This document shows, piece by piece, positions 7,335 through 15,088 of a DNA stretch of 38,124 bases (the stretch's first letter is position 1; every line of letters begins with the position of its first letter). Under the pieces are notes generated by a model. It made no database searches. It saw only the letters and a list, made by a program, of their open reading frames with translations, and had not been told where the DNA came from. Made by a program: the position numbers and the translations under genes. Location of the stretch: the NCBI GenBank assembly GCA_039024315.1, contig JBCCQN010000063.1, positions 1 to 38,124 on the forward strand, read 5' to 3'. The DNA comes from JBCAWW01 sp039024315 (GTDB lineage Bacteria; Bacteroidota; Bacteroidia; J057).

Positions 7335-8453
7335 TTAGTTTTCCAGCCCGTATTGGGGAGGAATATCAATTTTCCCGTAAGATAACAGGTCTTCGACAAA
7401 GTTGTGCTCCACTAGGTTGTCAAATATCATAGGCTGGCTGATGTCTAAACCATCTTTTTCGGCTATCCGCTGAGCGTGAGCCTCTGGTTGCTGGTTGATG
7501 TGTCCGATACTGGTAAAGACTACATTATAGCGAATTTGATTGCCTGTCATCGTTTCGTATTGGATACCGTCTAAATAGCGGTTAGCGCGGGGCAAGCCTG
7601 CCATATCAATGCCTCTTGGCCCGATGATAAGGTTATGTTCTGCCACGACATGAGAGGAAGCGGAGATATAAAAACCCTGCTTAGTTTCGCTGATGAGGGT
7701 ATTGTTACGCACAAAGCTTTGACGACTATCCATGTGTCCCGATAGCTCTATATGCAAAGCAATGTCTTTGGTCCTGACGTAGTTGTTTTCGATAATATGT
7801 CCCCCATGGCAGCCATCAAACCAGATGCCTTTGCTATCCAAAATCCGGCAATTGCGGATATAGACCCCAGCACAGTTGGGGATGATCTTGATGGAACCGG
7901 CATGATCGTTGACATCGGCATTGGCGGCATTATTGGCCCAGTGGCAAGCTTCAAAAGTGATGTTCATCAGATTGCGGGGTGTTTTGGCGAGCTCGCCCCC
8001 GTAAACATAGGCGCCTAAAACCTCATTTTCTTCGAACTGACAATTTTGGAAGTGGACATTTTCCCCTGCGATACCTATACCGTTTTGGGATTGGCAAAAA
8101 CGTACGTTTGCAAAGCGGCTAGGCTCCACAGAGCTTTGCTTGATATCAACCCCATACTTTGGGGCAGAGATACTCAAATCCTTGATCAGAAAATCGCCTT
8201 TACGGATTTCAAAGCCGATGGGGCTATTAGATTGAATATGGGTTTTTTCTGTTCCCTTACCGATGATCTTAAGGGCTTTATCCAATACAATCTTTTTATC
8301 AATGACAAAGGTTCCCGCCGCTAATTTGAGCGTGGCACCTTCTTCAGCTGCCGCCAAGGCTTGCTCCCAATTTTGGGGCTTAAGCAACTTTTGGGCAAGT
8401 CCCAAGGAGGGCAATAAAAGAAAAATCACGATACTAATTAAGCGAAAATCCAT
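7335..8453 (-). CDS. Secreted right-handed parallel beta-helix protein
   Basis: A 372-residue exported protein with signal peptide MDFRLISIVIFLLLPSLGLA-Q. After NWEQALAAAEEGATLKLAAGTF, a common opening of pectate-lyase-like solenoids, the sequence is a run of short strands and Asn/Cys ladders (NVHFQNCQFEENEV, VYIRNCRILDSKGIWFDGC, IIENNYV, SFVRNNTLI) typical of the beta-helix (PbH1) fold. There is no T9SS sorting domain. Proteins of this type bind or cleave polysaccharides, but no lyase or glycosidase active site can be identified by eye. It heads a leftward cluster with the methyltransferase and hydrolase genes, although a functional link is not evident. Confidence 0.8.
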   Translation of the reverse strand: MDFRLISIVIFLLLPSLGLAQKLLKPQNWEQALAAAEEGATLKLAAGTFVIDKKIVLDKALKIIGKGTEKTHIQSNSPIGFEIRKGDFLIKDLSISAPKYGVDIKQSSVEPSRFANVRFCQSQNGIGIAGENVHFQNCQFEENEVLGAYVYGGELAKTPRNLMNITFEACHWANNAANADVNDHAGSIKIIPNCAGVYIRNCRILDSKGIWFDGCHGGHIIENNYVRTKDIALHIELSGHMDSRQSFVRNNTLISETKQGFYISASSHVVAEHNLIIGPRGIDMAGLPRANRYLDGIQYETMTGNQIRYNVVFTSIGHINQQPEAHAQRIAEKDGLDISQPMIFDNLVEHNFVEDLLSYGKIDIPPQYGLEN

Positions 8454-8490
8454 ATGGCAGTGCTTCCGAAATAATGATCAAACATTGTAA

Positions 8491-8511
8491 ATACGATAAG
8501 GATGATCGTAT
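8491..8511. promoter_or_regulatory. Inverted repeat in divergent promoter region
   Basis: ATACGAT-AAGGATG-ATCGTAT is a perfect 7-bp inverted repeat with a 7-nt spacer, 38 bp upstream of the beta-helix gene and 125 bp upstream of the permease gene. It has no U-tract; a regulator-binding site is possible but unproven. Confidence 0.35.
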
Positions 8512-8635
8512 CTTCTCGAAGGGGTTCGGTCTAGCTATTGGTGGTAAAAATCGCTAGGCTACCATAATTATCCCGCTAAAATCAAGCCATAAAGGGCGCA
8601 AGTTCTATTGGCGATTTTTTGACTGCTATTATCCT

Positions 8636-10048
8636 ATGTCTCAAGCGCCATCTGAAGTCTCCTTACCTAGATCTCTACGCCTTCTCGACTTGGTCTTATT
8701 GACGGTGATATCGGTAGTCAATATTAGTTCGATTGCCAATAGCGCACAGTTTGGGATGGCCAGTTTGGTCCTTTGGGGGGTAGCGCTACTCTTGTTTTTG
8801 CTGCCAAGTAGTCTGAGTGTGATCGAACTGAATTCTCGCATCCCAGGTGAAGGCGGTATTTATCTATGGACACGTGAGGCTTGGGGCGATGGACATGCCT
8901 TTGTGGTAGGTTGGTGCTATTGGCTTTGCAATATCGTTTGGTTCCCGACCATGCTGATCACGGTGGCTACCTTCTTTTTGTATATCGGCGGAGACAGTTG
9001 GATGGGCATACAAGACGAGCCTGTGTATCAAGCCCTTTTTTGTTTGGGACTATTGTGGACGGTGAGTTTACTCAACATCATCGGTTTGGAGCGGGCTAAG
9101 TGGATTCAAAACTTAGGCGGCATTTCCTTAATAGTGATTTTACTTAGTCTTTTTGGCTTGGGAGGCTATTATTTACTTCAATTTGGGCCTTCACAATCAC
9201 TAGCCGAAGCCTCCTATTGGCCCGATTGGGGAGACTTTTCCCTTTGGCCTTATTTTGCTTTGATTACCTTTTCGTTTGGCGGCATGGAGTTGACACCTAT
9301 CATGGCAGGAGAAAGCCAAAATCCGAGGCGTATGATTCCTCGTTCGACCTTTTTATCTGCCTTGATAGTGGGCCTGTTGTATTTCGGGAGTACGCTGATC
9401 TTGTTGTTGATTCAGCCACAAGGAGAGGTGGTGATCGTCTCTGCGGTAGCAGATGCTTTTCAAACCATAGCGCAAAGATTGGGTTGGCCTTACTTAGCAA
9501 ACCTAAGCGGGATCTTCATGACCTTGGCTTTGGTAGGAACCTTAGGGGCGTGGATGACGGCTAATTCTCGGATTCCCTTTGTGATTGGGCTGGATCGCTA
9601 TTTACCACGTCAGTTGGCTGATTTACATCCGCGTTTTGGGACACCCTATGTCTCCATTTTGGCGCAGGCTGTGATCGTCAGTATTCTCTTCTTGCTATCG
9701 CTGGCTGGGGCTTCGGTCAAAGGGGCTTACCTGCTGTTGCTCGATATGAGTGTGATTTTATACTTCATCCCTTTTGTCTATATGTTTGGTCTTTTGTGGG
9801 TGCATCGGCTGCGCCGAACGGGAGAGTCGCAGGCCCTGATGCCACTTGGTAGTCAAAGTTGGCGCGCAGCTTTGATCGCACTCTTAGGAGGTGTAATTAC
9901 CCTTTTTTCAATCGTGATCAGTTGCATACCGAGTAAAGATGTCGCCAACCCAAAACTATTTTTGCTCAAGCTGATCGGAGGAGGGCTATTGCTTTTAATT
10001 CTAGGTGTCCTAAGCTTTCGACTCTATCAAAAAAGGCGAAAGGGATAA
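8636..10048 (+). CDS. APC-superfamily amino acid/polyamine permease
   Basis: A 470-residue inner-membrane protein with about 12 hydrophobic segments. The first begins at residue 16 (LDLVLLTVISVVNISSIANS), and the family signature PGEGGIYLWTREAWG (about 70-84) and the cytoplasmic-loop motif AGESQNPRRMIPRS (about 223-236) are those of APC transporters of the glutamate:GABA antiporter/YjeM type. Substrate cannot be told from sequence. A charged RLYQKRRKG tail ends the protein. The gene stands alone, divergent from the beta-helix gene and convergent with a T9SS cargo gene whose terminator overlaps its 3' end. CTGCGCCGAACGGGA near 9809 resembles the dispersed palindromic element of this genome, read as LRRTG in the last cytoplasmic loop. 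Confidence 0.92.
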   Translation: MSQAPSEVSLPRSLRLLDLVLLTVISVVNISSIANSAQFGMASLVLWGVALLLFLLPSSLSVIELNSRIPGEGGIYLWTREAWGDGHAFVVGWCYWLCNIVWFPTMLITVATFFLYIGGDSWMGIQDEPVYQALFCLGLLWTVSLLNIIGLERAKWIQNLGGISLIVILLSLFGLGGYYLLQFGPSQSLAEASYWPDWGDFSLWPYFALITFSFGGMELTPIMAGESQNPRRMIPRSTFLSALIVGLLYFGSTLILLLIQPQGEVVIVSAVADAFQTIAQRLGWPYLANLSGIFMTLALVGTLGAWMTANSRIPFVIGLDRYLPRQLADLHPRFGTPYVSILAQAVIVSILFLLSLAGASVKGAYLLLLDMSVILYFIPFVYMFGLLWVHRLRRTGESQALMPLGSQSWRAALIALLGGVITLFSIVISCIPSKDVANPKLFLLKLIGGGLLLLILGVLSFRLYQKRRKG

Positions 10049-10059
10049 ACCCTTCCGCC
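10029..10059 (-). terminator. Terminator of the T9SS cargo gene, inside the permease 3' end
   Basis: On the minus strand GGCGGAAGGG-TTTAT-CCCTTTCGCC (one A-C mismatch) is followed by six U residues (10034-10029). It overlaps the last codons of the convergent permease gene. Confidence 0.75.
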
Positions 10060-10082
10060 TAGCATATGCGTTGATTATTTGG

Positions 10083-11330
10083 CTATGGCAGGATGACAAA
10101 ACGTTCTTGCCAAGTTCTGCCGCTTTTGAGGTCTTGTACTTGCACCAGATAAGTACCTGCAGGATAATCCCTGAGACTCACTTCATGCTTGATTTGCGAG
10201 GGATAAGCGTTCTGGGACAGTAATCTCCCTTCTAAATCATAAATGCCCAGCTGAATGGGAACGGCACTTTTTAGCTCAATACTCAATCGATTTTTGGTCG
10301 GATTGGGAAATACTTGAAAGAGCGGATCAATTTGGTCTATGCTGGTGGTGTTATTATTGTTGTTGAGGTCTTCCAACATCTTGGCAATATATTGAGTATT
10401 GGTGGCTTCCAGACCAAAAAAGGCCCCCAATGGCACTGGAAAAGGCGTAGAAATAACGGTACCCGTACTGAGAAAGACAGAGTAAAGCTGCAAACTACTG
10501 GTACTATCCATCCCGACGATGAGGTATTGATCAGCATTGTAATCAAAGGTATGAAGATAGCCTAAGGCGTTTTGATAGCTACCTAATGGGAAGAGTGCCG
10601 TGAAGGTTCCGGTGATGGGGTCTATTTCATAGAACTGCTGGTCGGCATCACTGACAGCATAATATTTACCAGTAAAATCACTCACCTCTAAGCCACGCAA
10701 TGGCTCGGCAAAATTGAGGGGAGGAGAGACCAGGATGGTGTCATCATCAATATCGATCTGGTAAAAGCGCCTTTGCCCGTTGTCATCGAGTCCAATCATG
10801 GCGTAGCGTTGCTCTGATTGATAAAAGGTCTGTAAATAGGAGTAGGTACTGCCAAAGCCGGGAATCTCTTTTTCGGCCGTTACGGCACCTGAGTTCATGT
10901 CGATGCTATAAAGACTATCACCGCTCACCGGAGCCATATAAAGCTTGTCGGCGATCGCACCATACTCCAAACCGTGGAAACTAAATTGACCAATACCAGG
11001 AGAGACTGCTTCATAGCCGCTGAGCGGAACGCTACTCACCTGCATACTGTCGAGCCCAATCACTTTGAGCCCAAAACTGTCAAATGAGGTATCAGAAAGT
11101 CTCGTTACAAACATATAGCGCCGACCCGCTGGGTCTATCGAACTAAGATAGCCAAAGAAAGATTGCGTTGGGAAGTCAGTTGCCAGAGGAGTCTCCACTA
11201 GCAGCCCTGTGATCGGGTTGATCTGATAGAGGGTGTCTAATACGTTTTTGAGGAAGAAGCATTCTTGGGCATTGATCTGGGAGAAACCCAAGACAAAGAA
11301 TAGCAAAAATGAGGTGAATGTTTTTTTCAT
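10083..11330 (-). CDS. T9SS cargo protein with propeller-like body and type A sorting domain
   Basis: A 415-residue secreted protein with signal peptide MKKTFTSFLLFFVLGFSQINA-Q. The body (about 25-325) consists of repeats in which a value is tied to a setting, such as FYQIDIDDDTI, YEIDPITGTFTAL, YSIDMNSGAVTAE, which look like blades of a beta-propeller or of a DUF4394-like fold. The last 78 residues (FQVFPNPTKNRLSIELKS, LGIYDLEGRLL, YPAGTYLVQVQD) are a T9SS type A sorting domain, so the protein should be exported across the outer membrane and either released or anchored to the surface. An Asn run (NNNN) precedes that domain. Function unknown. It is a single gene with its own terminator. Confidence 0.88.
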   Translation of the reverse strand: MKKTFTSFLLFFVLGFSQINAQECFFLKNVLDTLYQINPITGLLVETPLATDFPTQSFFGYLSSIDPAGRRYMFVTRLSDTSFDSFGLKVIGLDSMQVSSVPLSGYEAVSPGIGQFSFHGLEYGAIADKLYMAPVSGDSLYSIDMNSGAVTAEKEIPGFGSTYSYLQTFYQSEQRYAMIGLDDNGQRRFYQIDIDDDTILVSPPLNFAEPLRGLEVSDFTGKYYAVSDADQQFYEIDPITGTFTALFPLGSYQNALGYLHTFDYNADQYLIVGMDSTSSLQLYSVFLSTGTVISTPFPVPLGAFFGLEATNTQYIAKMLEDLNNNNNTTSIDQIDPLFQVFPNPTKNRLSIELKSAVPIQLGIYDLEGRLLSQNAYPSQIKHEVSLRDYPAGTYLVQVQDLKSGRTWQERFVILP

Positions 11331-11397
11331 AATTGTTAATGTTTACATCCAGCTCCAGTTTCATAACAAGCTGATAAAAAAAATGTTTTGCAGACTT

Positions 11398-11413
11398 AGC
11401 GTTCTGCGCAGCT
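11398..11413 (+). repeat. Dispersed palindromic element, solitary copy
   Basis: AGCGTTCTGCGCAGCT, a 16-nt copy of the AAGCGTTCTGCGCAGCAG family, preceded by a partial inverted arm (TTTGCAGA, near 11386). It lies in the divergent spacer between the T9SS cargo gene and the small repeat-protein gene. Confidence 0.7.
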
Positions 11414-11450
11414 GAAAACGTAAATTGAGGGCAAAAATCTAGTAAGCTCT

Positions 11451-11825
11451 ATGCAAGCATTAGCGACTAAAATATACGCTGGCGACCCGCGCCGCTTTTC
11501 CCGCCCTCTAGCCAGTCGAGACGGCGATCATATCTACGAAGGGGAAAAAGGCCTCATGGAATCGGCCCTCTTTACTATCAAAGACAATCAAATCTTTAAG
11601 GGCAGCGACAAAGGTTGGATGGAGGCCCCCTTGGTTACAGTTAAGGATCGCAAGGTGTATAAAGGCGACAAAGGCTTTTTTGAAAAACCGATCGCCACGA
11701 TCATAGAGGATAAGCTTTTCCCCGGGAAAAAAGGTGATACGGATCATCCTATTGCGACCTGTGAGCCTGGCGATGTGATGTCATTAGCAGCTGCGGCAGC
11801 GATGATTTTGCTCCCTTATGAGTAG
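11451..11825 (+). CDS. Small protein of five about 20-residue repeats (4-fold beta flower-like)
   Basis: A 124-residue protein made almost wholly of repeats with the pattern K-[IV]-[YF]-x-G-[DE]-K-G-x-x-x-x-P-[IL]-A-T-x-x-[DG]. They lie at about 6-25 (KIYAGDPRRFSRPLASRDG), 26-46 (HIYEGEKGLMESALFTIKD), 47-67 (QIFKGSDKGWMEAPLVTVKD), 68-87 (KVYKGDKGFFEKPIATIIED) and 88-108 (KLFPGKKGDTDHPIATCEPG). A hydrophobic tail MSLAAAAAMILL follows. No signal peptide is seen. The pattern recalls the 4-fold beta flower family of Bacteroidota hypothetical proteins, but I cannot confirm that match; function is unknown. The next gene (helicase) starts 41 bp downstream on the same strand. Confidence 0.8.
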   Translation: MQALATKIYAGDPRRFSRPLASRDGDHIYEGEKGLMESALFTIKDNQIFKGSDKGWMEAPLVTVKDRKVYKGDKGFFEKPIATIIEDKLFPGKKGDTDHPIATCEPGDVMSLAAAAAMILLPYE

Positions 11826-11866
11826 AGAGACGATTTTTTGAAGGAAATCCTTCCTAACTTCGCAGT

Positions 11867-13117
11867 ATGAAGTTTAGAGACTTTCGGATTTCGTCGCAGA
11901 TTACTGAAAATTTAGCAGGCTTAGGTTGGAGGCGTCCTACGGACATCCAATACAAAGCTATTCCGGCCATCCTCAAAGGGGAGGATGTCTTGGCAATTGC
12001 CCAAACGGGAACGGGCAAAACAGCGGCCTTTGCGATTCCGATTACGCATCAACTTCACGACCGCAAGCGCTCGAAAAGATCAGAAGGTATTCGCTGCTTG
12101 GTGATGGTGCCCACTCATGAGCTAGCGATACAGGTCAAAGAAGCCTTTACCGAAATCGGCCGCCACTCCCGCGTAAAGACTTTTGCCATCTTCGGTGGCG
12201 TAGAGCAAGATCCGCAAATCGCTCAGCTACAAAAGGGCTTGGACGTATTGATCGCAACGCCTGGTAGAGTCTTCGATTTGGTCAATCAGGGTTATCTGGA
12301 GCTTAGACAAGTAGAAACTTTGGTCCTAGACGAAGCTGACCATATGTTGGCGCTGGGCTTTTACAAAGACATCCGTGACTTACTTAAATATTTACCTCGT
12401 AAACGGCAGACGCTGTTCTTTTCTGCTACTATTGATGAAAAGATCAAGAAGCTGGCCTATTCGCTAGTAGTCAACCCCATACGCATTCAGATTTCGCCTA
12501 AGAATCCGGTGGCCAAAAACATCGATCATGCGGTAGCTTTTATCGAGATGGATGACAAACGCTTTTTCTTGGAGCGGATTGTCAAGGAAAATGCGGATAG
12601 CAAAATTCTCGTTTTCGTGCGGACCAAGGTTCGAGCCGAACGGGTCTCCAAGGCCATGGCACGCGTGGGTATCGATAGTTTGACTTTACATGGTGGGAAA
12701 GTACAAAAGGAACGCTTCAATTCTTTGAAGGCATTTCGTGAGGGAAAAACCAATCTTTTGATCGCTACTGACGTTAGCGCCAGAGGGATCGATATCAAGG
12801 GAGTCGAATATGTGATCAATTATGATCTCCCTGATCAAGCCGAAAATTACGTCCACCGAGTGGGACGGACAGGTAGAGCCAAGCAAAGAGGGCAGGCGCT
12901 CTCCTTTACCAGTGAGCAAGAAAAGCCAATGCTCGCGGAAATCGAAGAGTACCTTGGGCACTCTATCGACAGACTCGAAGTGGAAAATTCAGAATATGAG
13001 GCAACCGTGATGCTAAGGACGGAACATAGCAATGATTGGAAATCCTTGATGAAGGAAGCCCAAGAAATGGAGTCAATGCCCAAAAAGCGGAAAAAGAAAA
13101 AAGGGAAAAAGCGTTAG
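11867..13117 (+). CDS. DEAD-box ATP-dependent RNA helicase
   Basis: A 416-residue cytosolic helicase with all core motifs: Q motif (FRDFRISSQITENLAGLGWRR... PTDIQ, 4-28), Walker A AQTGTGKT (45-52), PTHELA (about 83-88), TPGR, DEAD (155-158), SAT (186-188), the C-terminal RecA domain with TDVSARGID (301-309), and motif VI HRVGRTGRA (330-338). The end is a basic tail (PKKRKKKKGKKR) that probably binds RNA. It is of the RhlE/CsdA general type; such proteins unwind short RNA duplexes in ribosome assembly or mRNA decay. I give no gene symbol because several paralogues usually exist. Converges with the TerB-like gene, 7 bp apart. Confidence 0.95.
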   Translation: MKFRDFRISSQITENLAGLGWRRPTDIQYKAIPAILKGEDVLAIAQTGTGKTAAFAIPITHQLHDRKRSKRSEGIRCLVMVPTHELAIQVKEAFTEIGRHSRVKTFAIFGGVEQDPQIAQLQKGLDVLIATPGRVFDLVNQGYLELRQVETLVLDEADHMLALGFYKDIRDLLKYLPRKRQTLFFSATIDEKIKKLAYSLVVNPIRIQISPKNPVAKNIDHAVAFIEMDDKRFFLERIVKENADSKILVFVRTKVRAERVSKAMARVGIDSLTLHGGKVQKERFNSLKAFREGKTNLLIATDVSARGIDIKGVEYVINYDLPDQAENYVHRVGRTGRAKQRGQALSFTSEQEKPMLAEIEEYLGHSIDRLEVENSEYEATVMLRTEHSNDWKSLMKEAQEMESMPKKRKKKKGKKR

Positions 13118-13124
13118 TTACTAC

Positions 13125-13499
13125 CTACTTGATGGCTTGGATGTCGCGGCGAAAACGCTCCGTCAACTCATAGACAAAGCCATCCATGACAGCCTGCTCT
13201 TTATCGTCGATGCCAGCACTCGCCTTGGCCATGGCTTCCATGATCTCCAACATGGATTGATACTCTGGGTCAGGACCATAGTCTTGACAAAAGAGAATCA
13301 CCTTGCGATACAAATCTTCAATGGAAGCATTTTGTTTGACTTCGAAATCAAATGACCATTTGATTTCTTTACCCCAGGGATGCTCGGCCAGTAGTGCTTC
13401 AAGCGTCTTGACTTCTTCTTCTTGAATACCACCATCAGCCATCGCTACGACATACAAAAGTTCTCCGAAAACATCGTAGAGTTTTACCTTACTGCTCAT
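13125..13499 (-). CDS. TerB-like helical protein
   Basis: A 124-residue, acidic, all-helical, cytosolic protein. The segment LLYVVAMADGGIQEEEVKTLEALL (about 14-37) has the MADG-x-x-x-x-E-E pattern of the TerB/TerB_C fold, which carries a conserved acidic metal-binding site, and a second acidic stretch (GIDDKEQAVMDGF) lies at about 95-107. TerB proteins were named from tellurite resistance but are widely spread as small stand-alone domains of uncertain role. No other ter gene is nearby. It is a single leftward gene divergent from the DUF1080 lipoprotein. Confidence 0.75.
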   Translation of the reverse strand: MSSKVKLYDVFGELLYVVAMADGGIQEEEVKTLEALLAEHPWGKEIKWSFDFEVKQNASIEDLYRKVILFCQDYGPDPEYQSMLEIMEAMAKASAGIDDKEQAVMDGFVYELTERFRRDIQAIK

Positions 13500-13604
13500 A
13501 TGTGTTTGTGAAAGTGTGGGTTGCTAGTAACTTAAGATAGTTTTTTTTTCGTCATCTAGGATCAGCGAAACCAAATACTAGATTAAGTACCTAATTATTA
13601 AACG

Positions 13605-14459
13605 ATGCGCTTCTCACTTTTGTTCGTTTTTGCCTTCTGCCTTATAGCCTGCCAACCCACGGCCGAAGACCCTAATCAAGAAGACTGGCAAGCTCTGTTC
13701 AACGGTCAAGACCTAAGTGGCTGGATTCCTAAGGTAAGAGGCTATGCTGTTGGTGAAAACTACGGCCAAACGTTCCGCGTAGCGGATAGCCTCCTACAGG
13801 TCCGCTATGATGCCTATGATACTTTCAACTTTAGGTATGGGCATCTCTTTTATGAGCAGCCCTACTCCTACTATCGCATTAGGACGCAGTATCGCTTTGT
13901 GGGTAAGCAGGCCAGTGGAGGTGAAGGTTGGGCTTGGCGCAATAGCGGGATCATGGTGCATGGCCAGAGTCCGGAAAGCATGGCGCTTAATCAAGATTTC
14001 CCCATTTCGATTGAAGTACAATTGCTCGGAGGACCGGAGGAAGGCGAACGTCCTACGGCCAATCTTTGTACCCCTGGCACCCATGTTTATATGGCGGATA
14101 CGCTCTTTACCCAACACTGTATCGGCTCGGAATCGGAGACCTATCGGGGCGATCAATGGGTGGAAGCCGAAGTCTTGGTTTTGGGTGATTCACTGATCAA
14201 GCATTATATCAATGGCAAAGAAGTCCTTGCATATACCCATCCCATGGTCGGTGGAGGTGTAGTTAATGAGTTTGAACCGTCAGTAAAAAAAGATGGCCAA
14301 ATTTTGACGAGCGGCTCAATTTCGCTCCAAAGCGAAAGTCATCCTATTGACTTTAAAAAAGTAGAACTTCTCAATCTAGAAGGCTGCATGGACCCCAAAG
14401 CGTTGAACTACAGAAAGCACTTTATCAAGCACAATGGGGAACTATGCCGCTACGAATAA
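13605..14459 (+). CDS. DUF1080 (3-keto-disaccharide hydrolase-type) lipoprotein
   Basis: A 284-residue lipoprotein: signal MRFSLLFVFAFCLIAC with the lipid-carrying Cys at 16. The body opens with DWQALFNGQDLSGWIPK, the standard beginning of the DUF1080 concanavalin-like domain, and continues with NSGIMVHGQSPESM, FPISIEVQLLGG and DQWVEAEVLVLGDSLIKHYINGKEV. Some DUF1080 proteins are now known to act on 3-keto-glycosides; others may only bind carbohydrate. After the domain there is a short Cys-containing tail GCMDPKALNYRKHFIKHNGE-LCRY, resembling the GC-x-DP-x-A-x-NY...C-x-Y surface repeats of Bacteroidota. The gene stands alone. Confidence 0.87.
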   Translation: MRFSLLFVFAFCLIACQPTAEDPNQEDWQALFNGQDLSGWIPKVRGYAVGENYGQTFRVADSLLQVRYDAYDTFNFRYGHLFYEQPYSYYRIRTQYRFVGKQASGGEGWAWRNSGIMVHGQSPESMALNQDFPISIEVQLLGGPEEGERPTANLCTPGTHVYMADTLFTQHCIGSESETYRGDQWVEAEVLVLGDSLIKHYINGKEVLAYTHPMVGGGVVNEFEPSVKKDGQILTSGSISLQSESHPIDFKKVELLNLEGCMDPKALNYRKHFIKHNGELCRYE

Positions 14460-14627
14460 TAGAAGTTTTTGGTTTGGATAATGAATAACAACTATATTCG
14501 ACTAAATAAACATTCAGCACAGCTGCTGGATAAGCATTAATCGACAAAGACAAACAATTAATTAAATTTCGATCCGTTTGCATATCGAAAACCCTATTTA
14601 AACAATCAATCCATAATTTTCACTATC

Positions 14628-15014
14628 ATGAAGAAACGTTACTATTTTCTTTTCCTGATTTCATTTTTTGCCTTTTTACCATTGGCGCAAGCTAGCGCTA
14701 GCGCTCCTTCAGTAGCTACCCCTTCTTTTACAGTGGAAGCTGACGCAGAAATGACTCGTGCAGAAAAGCGTGAATTGCGTAAAGAATTGCGTAAGGCGAC
14801 TCGCGAAGCACGTAAACTAAATCGTGATGATTCAGAGGTATTAGCCATCATTTGTGCGATTATCATTCCTCCATTGGGAGTTTACTTGCACCAAGATTCT
14901 ATCACCATTGATTTCTGGGTAGCCCTAATTCTTATGGTGCTGACCGTTACTTGGTTCCTCGCATCCTTATTTGCGCTACTAGTGGTACTAGACGTATTCT
15001 CTTTGGAAAAATAA
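14628..15014 (+). CDS. Pmp3/YqaE-type membrane protein with signal-like N-terminus
   Basis: A 128-residue protein. Residues 1-22 look like a cleavable signal (ending PLAQA), about 40-66 is a highly charged helix (MTRAEKRELRKELRKATREAR), and 68-125 hold two hydrophobic segments. The first, AIICAIIIPPLGVYLHQD, is the Pmp3/YqaE motif, small proteolipids linked to membrane potential and salt stress in yeast and plants. A typical YqaE is only about 50 residues, so the charged N-terminal extension is the distinctive part. An alternative is a membrane protein whose first segment is not cleaved. It is followed by a strong bidirectional terminator. Confidence 0.82.
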   Translation: MKKRYYFLFLISFFAFLPLAQASASAPSVATPSFTVEADAEMTRAEKRELRKELRKATREARKLNRDDSEVLAIICAIIIPPLGVYLHQDSITIDFWVALILMVLTVTWFLASLFALLVVLDVFSLEK

Positions 15015-15030
15015 TTCAGAGAATTACATA

Positions 15031-15068
15031 AAAAAGCCTTGCCGGTCAGTTGATGGGCAAGGCTTTTT
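15031..15068. terminator. Bidirectional terminator
   Basis: AAAAAGCCTTGCC pairs perfectly with GGCAAGGCTTTTT around a 12-nt loop, giving a U-tract on either strand. It separates the convergent Pmp3-like gene and the duplicated-domain secreted protein gene. Confidence 0.92.
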
Positions 15069-15088
15069 GTTTGGGGCAGACTGTAAAT

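Noticed and set aside
13125..13499. TerB-like gene as part of a tellurite-resistance or ter stress operon
   Set aside because: No terA, terC, terD or terZ-like gene is present nearby; it is a solitary domain protein.
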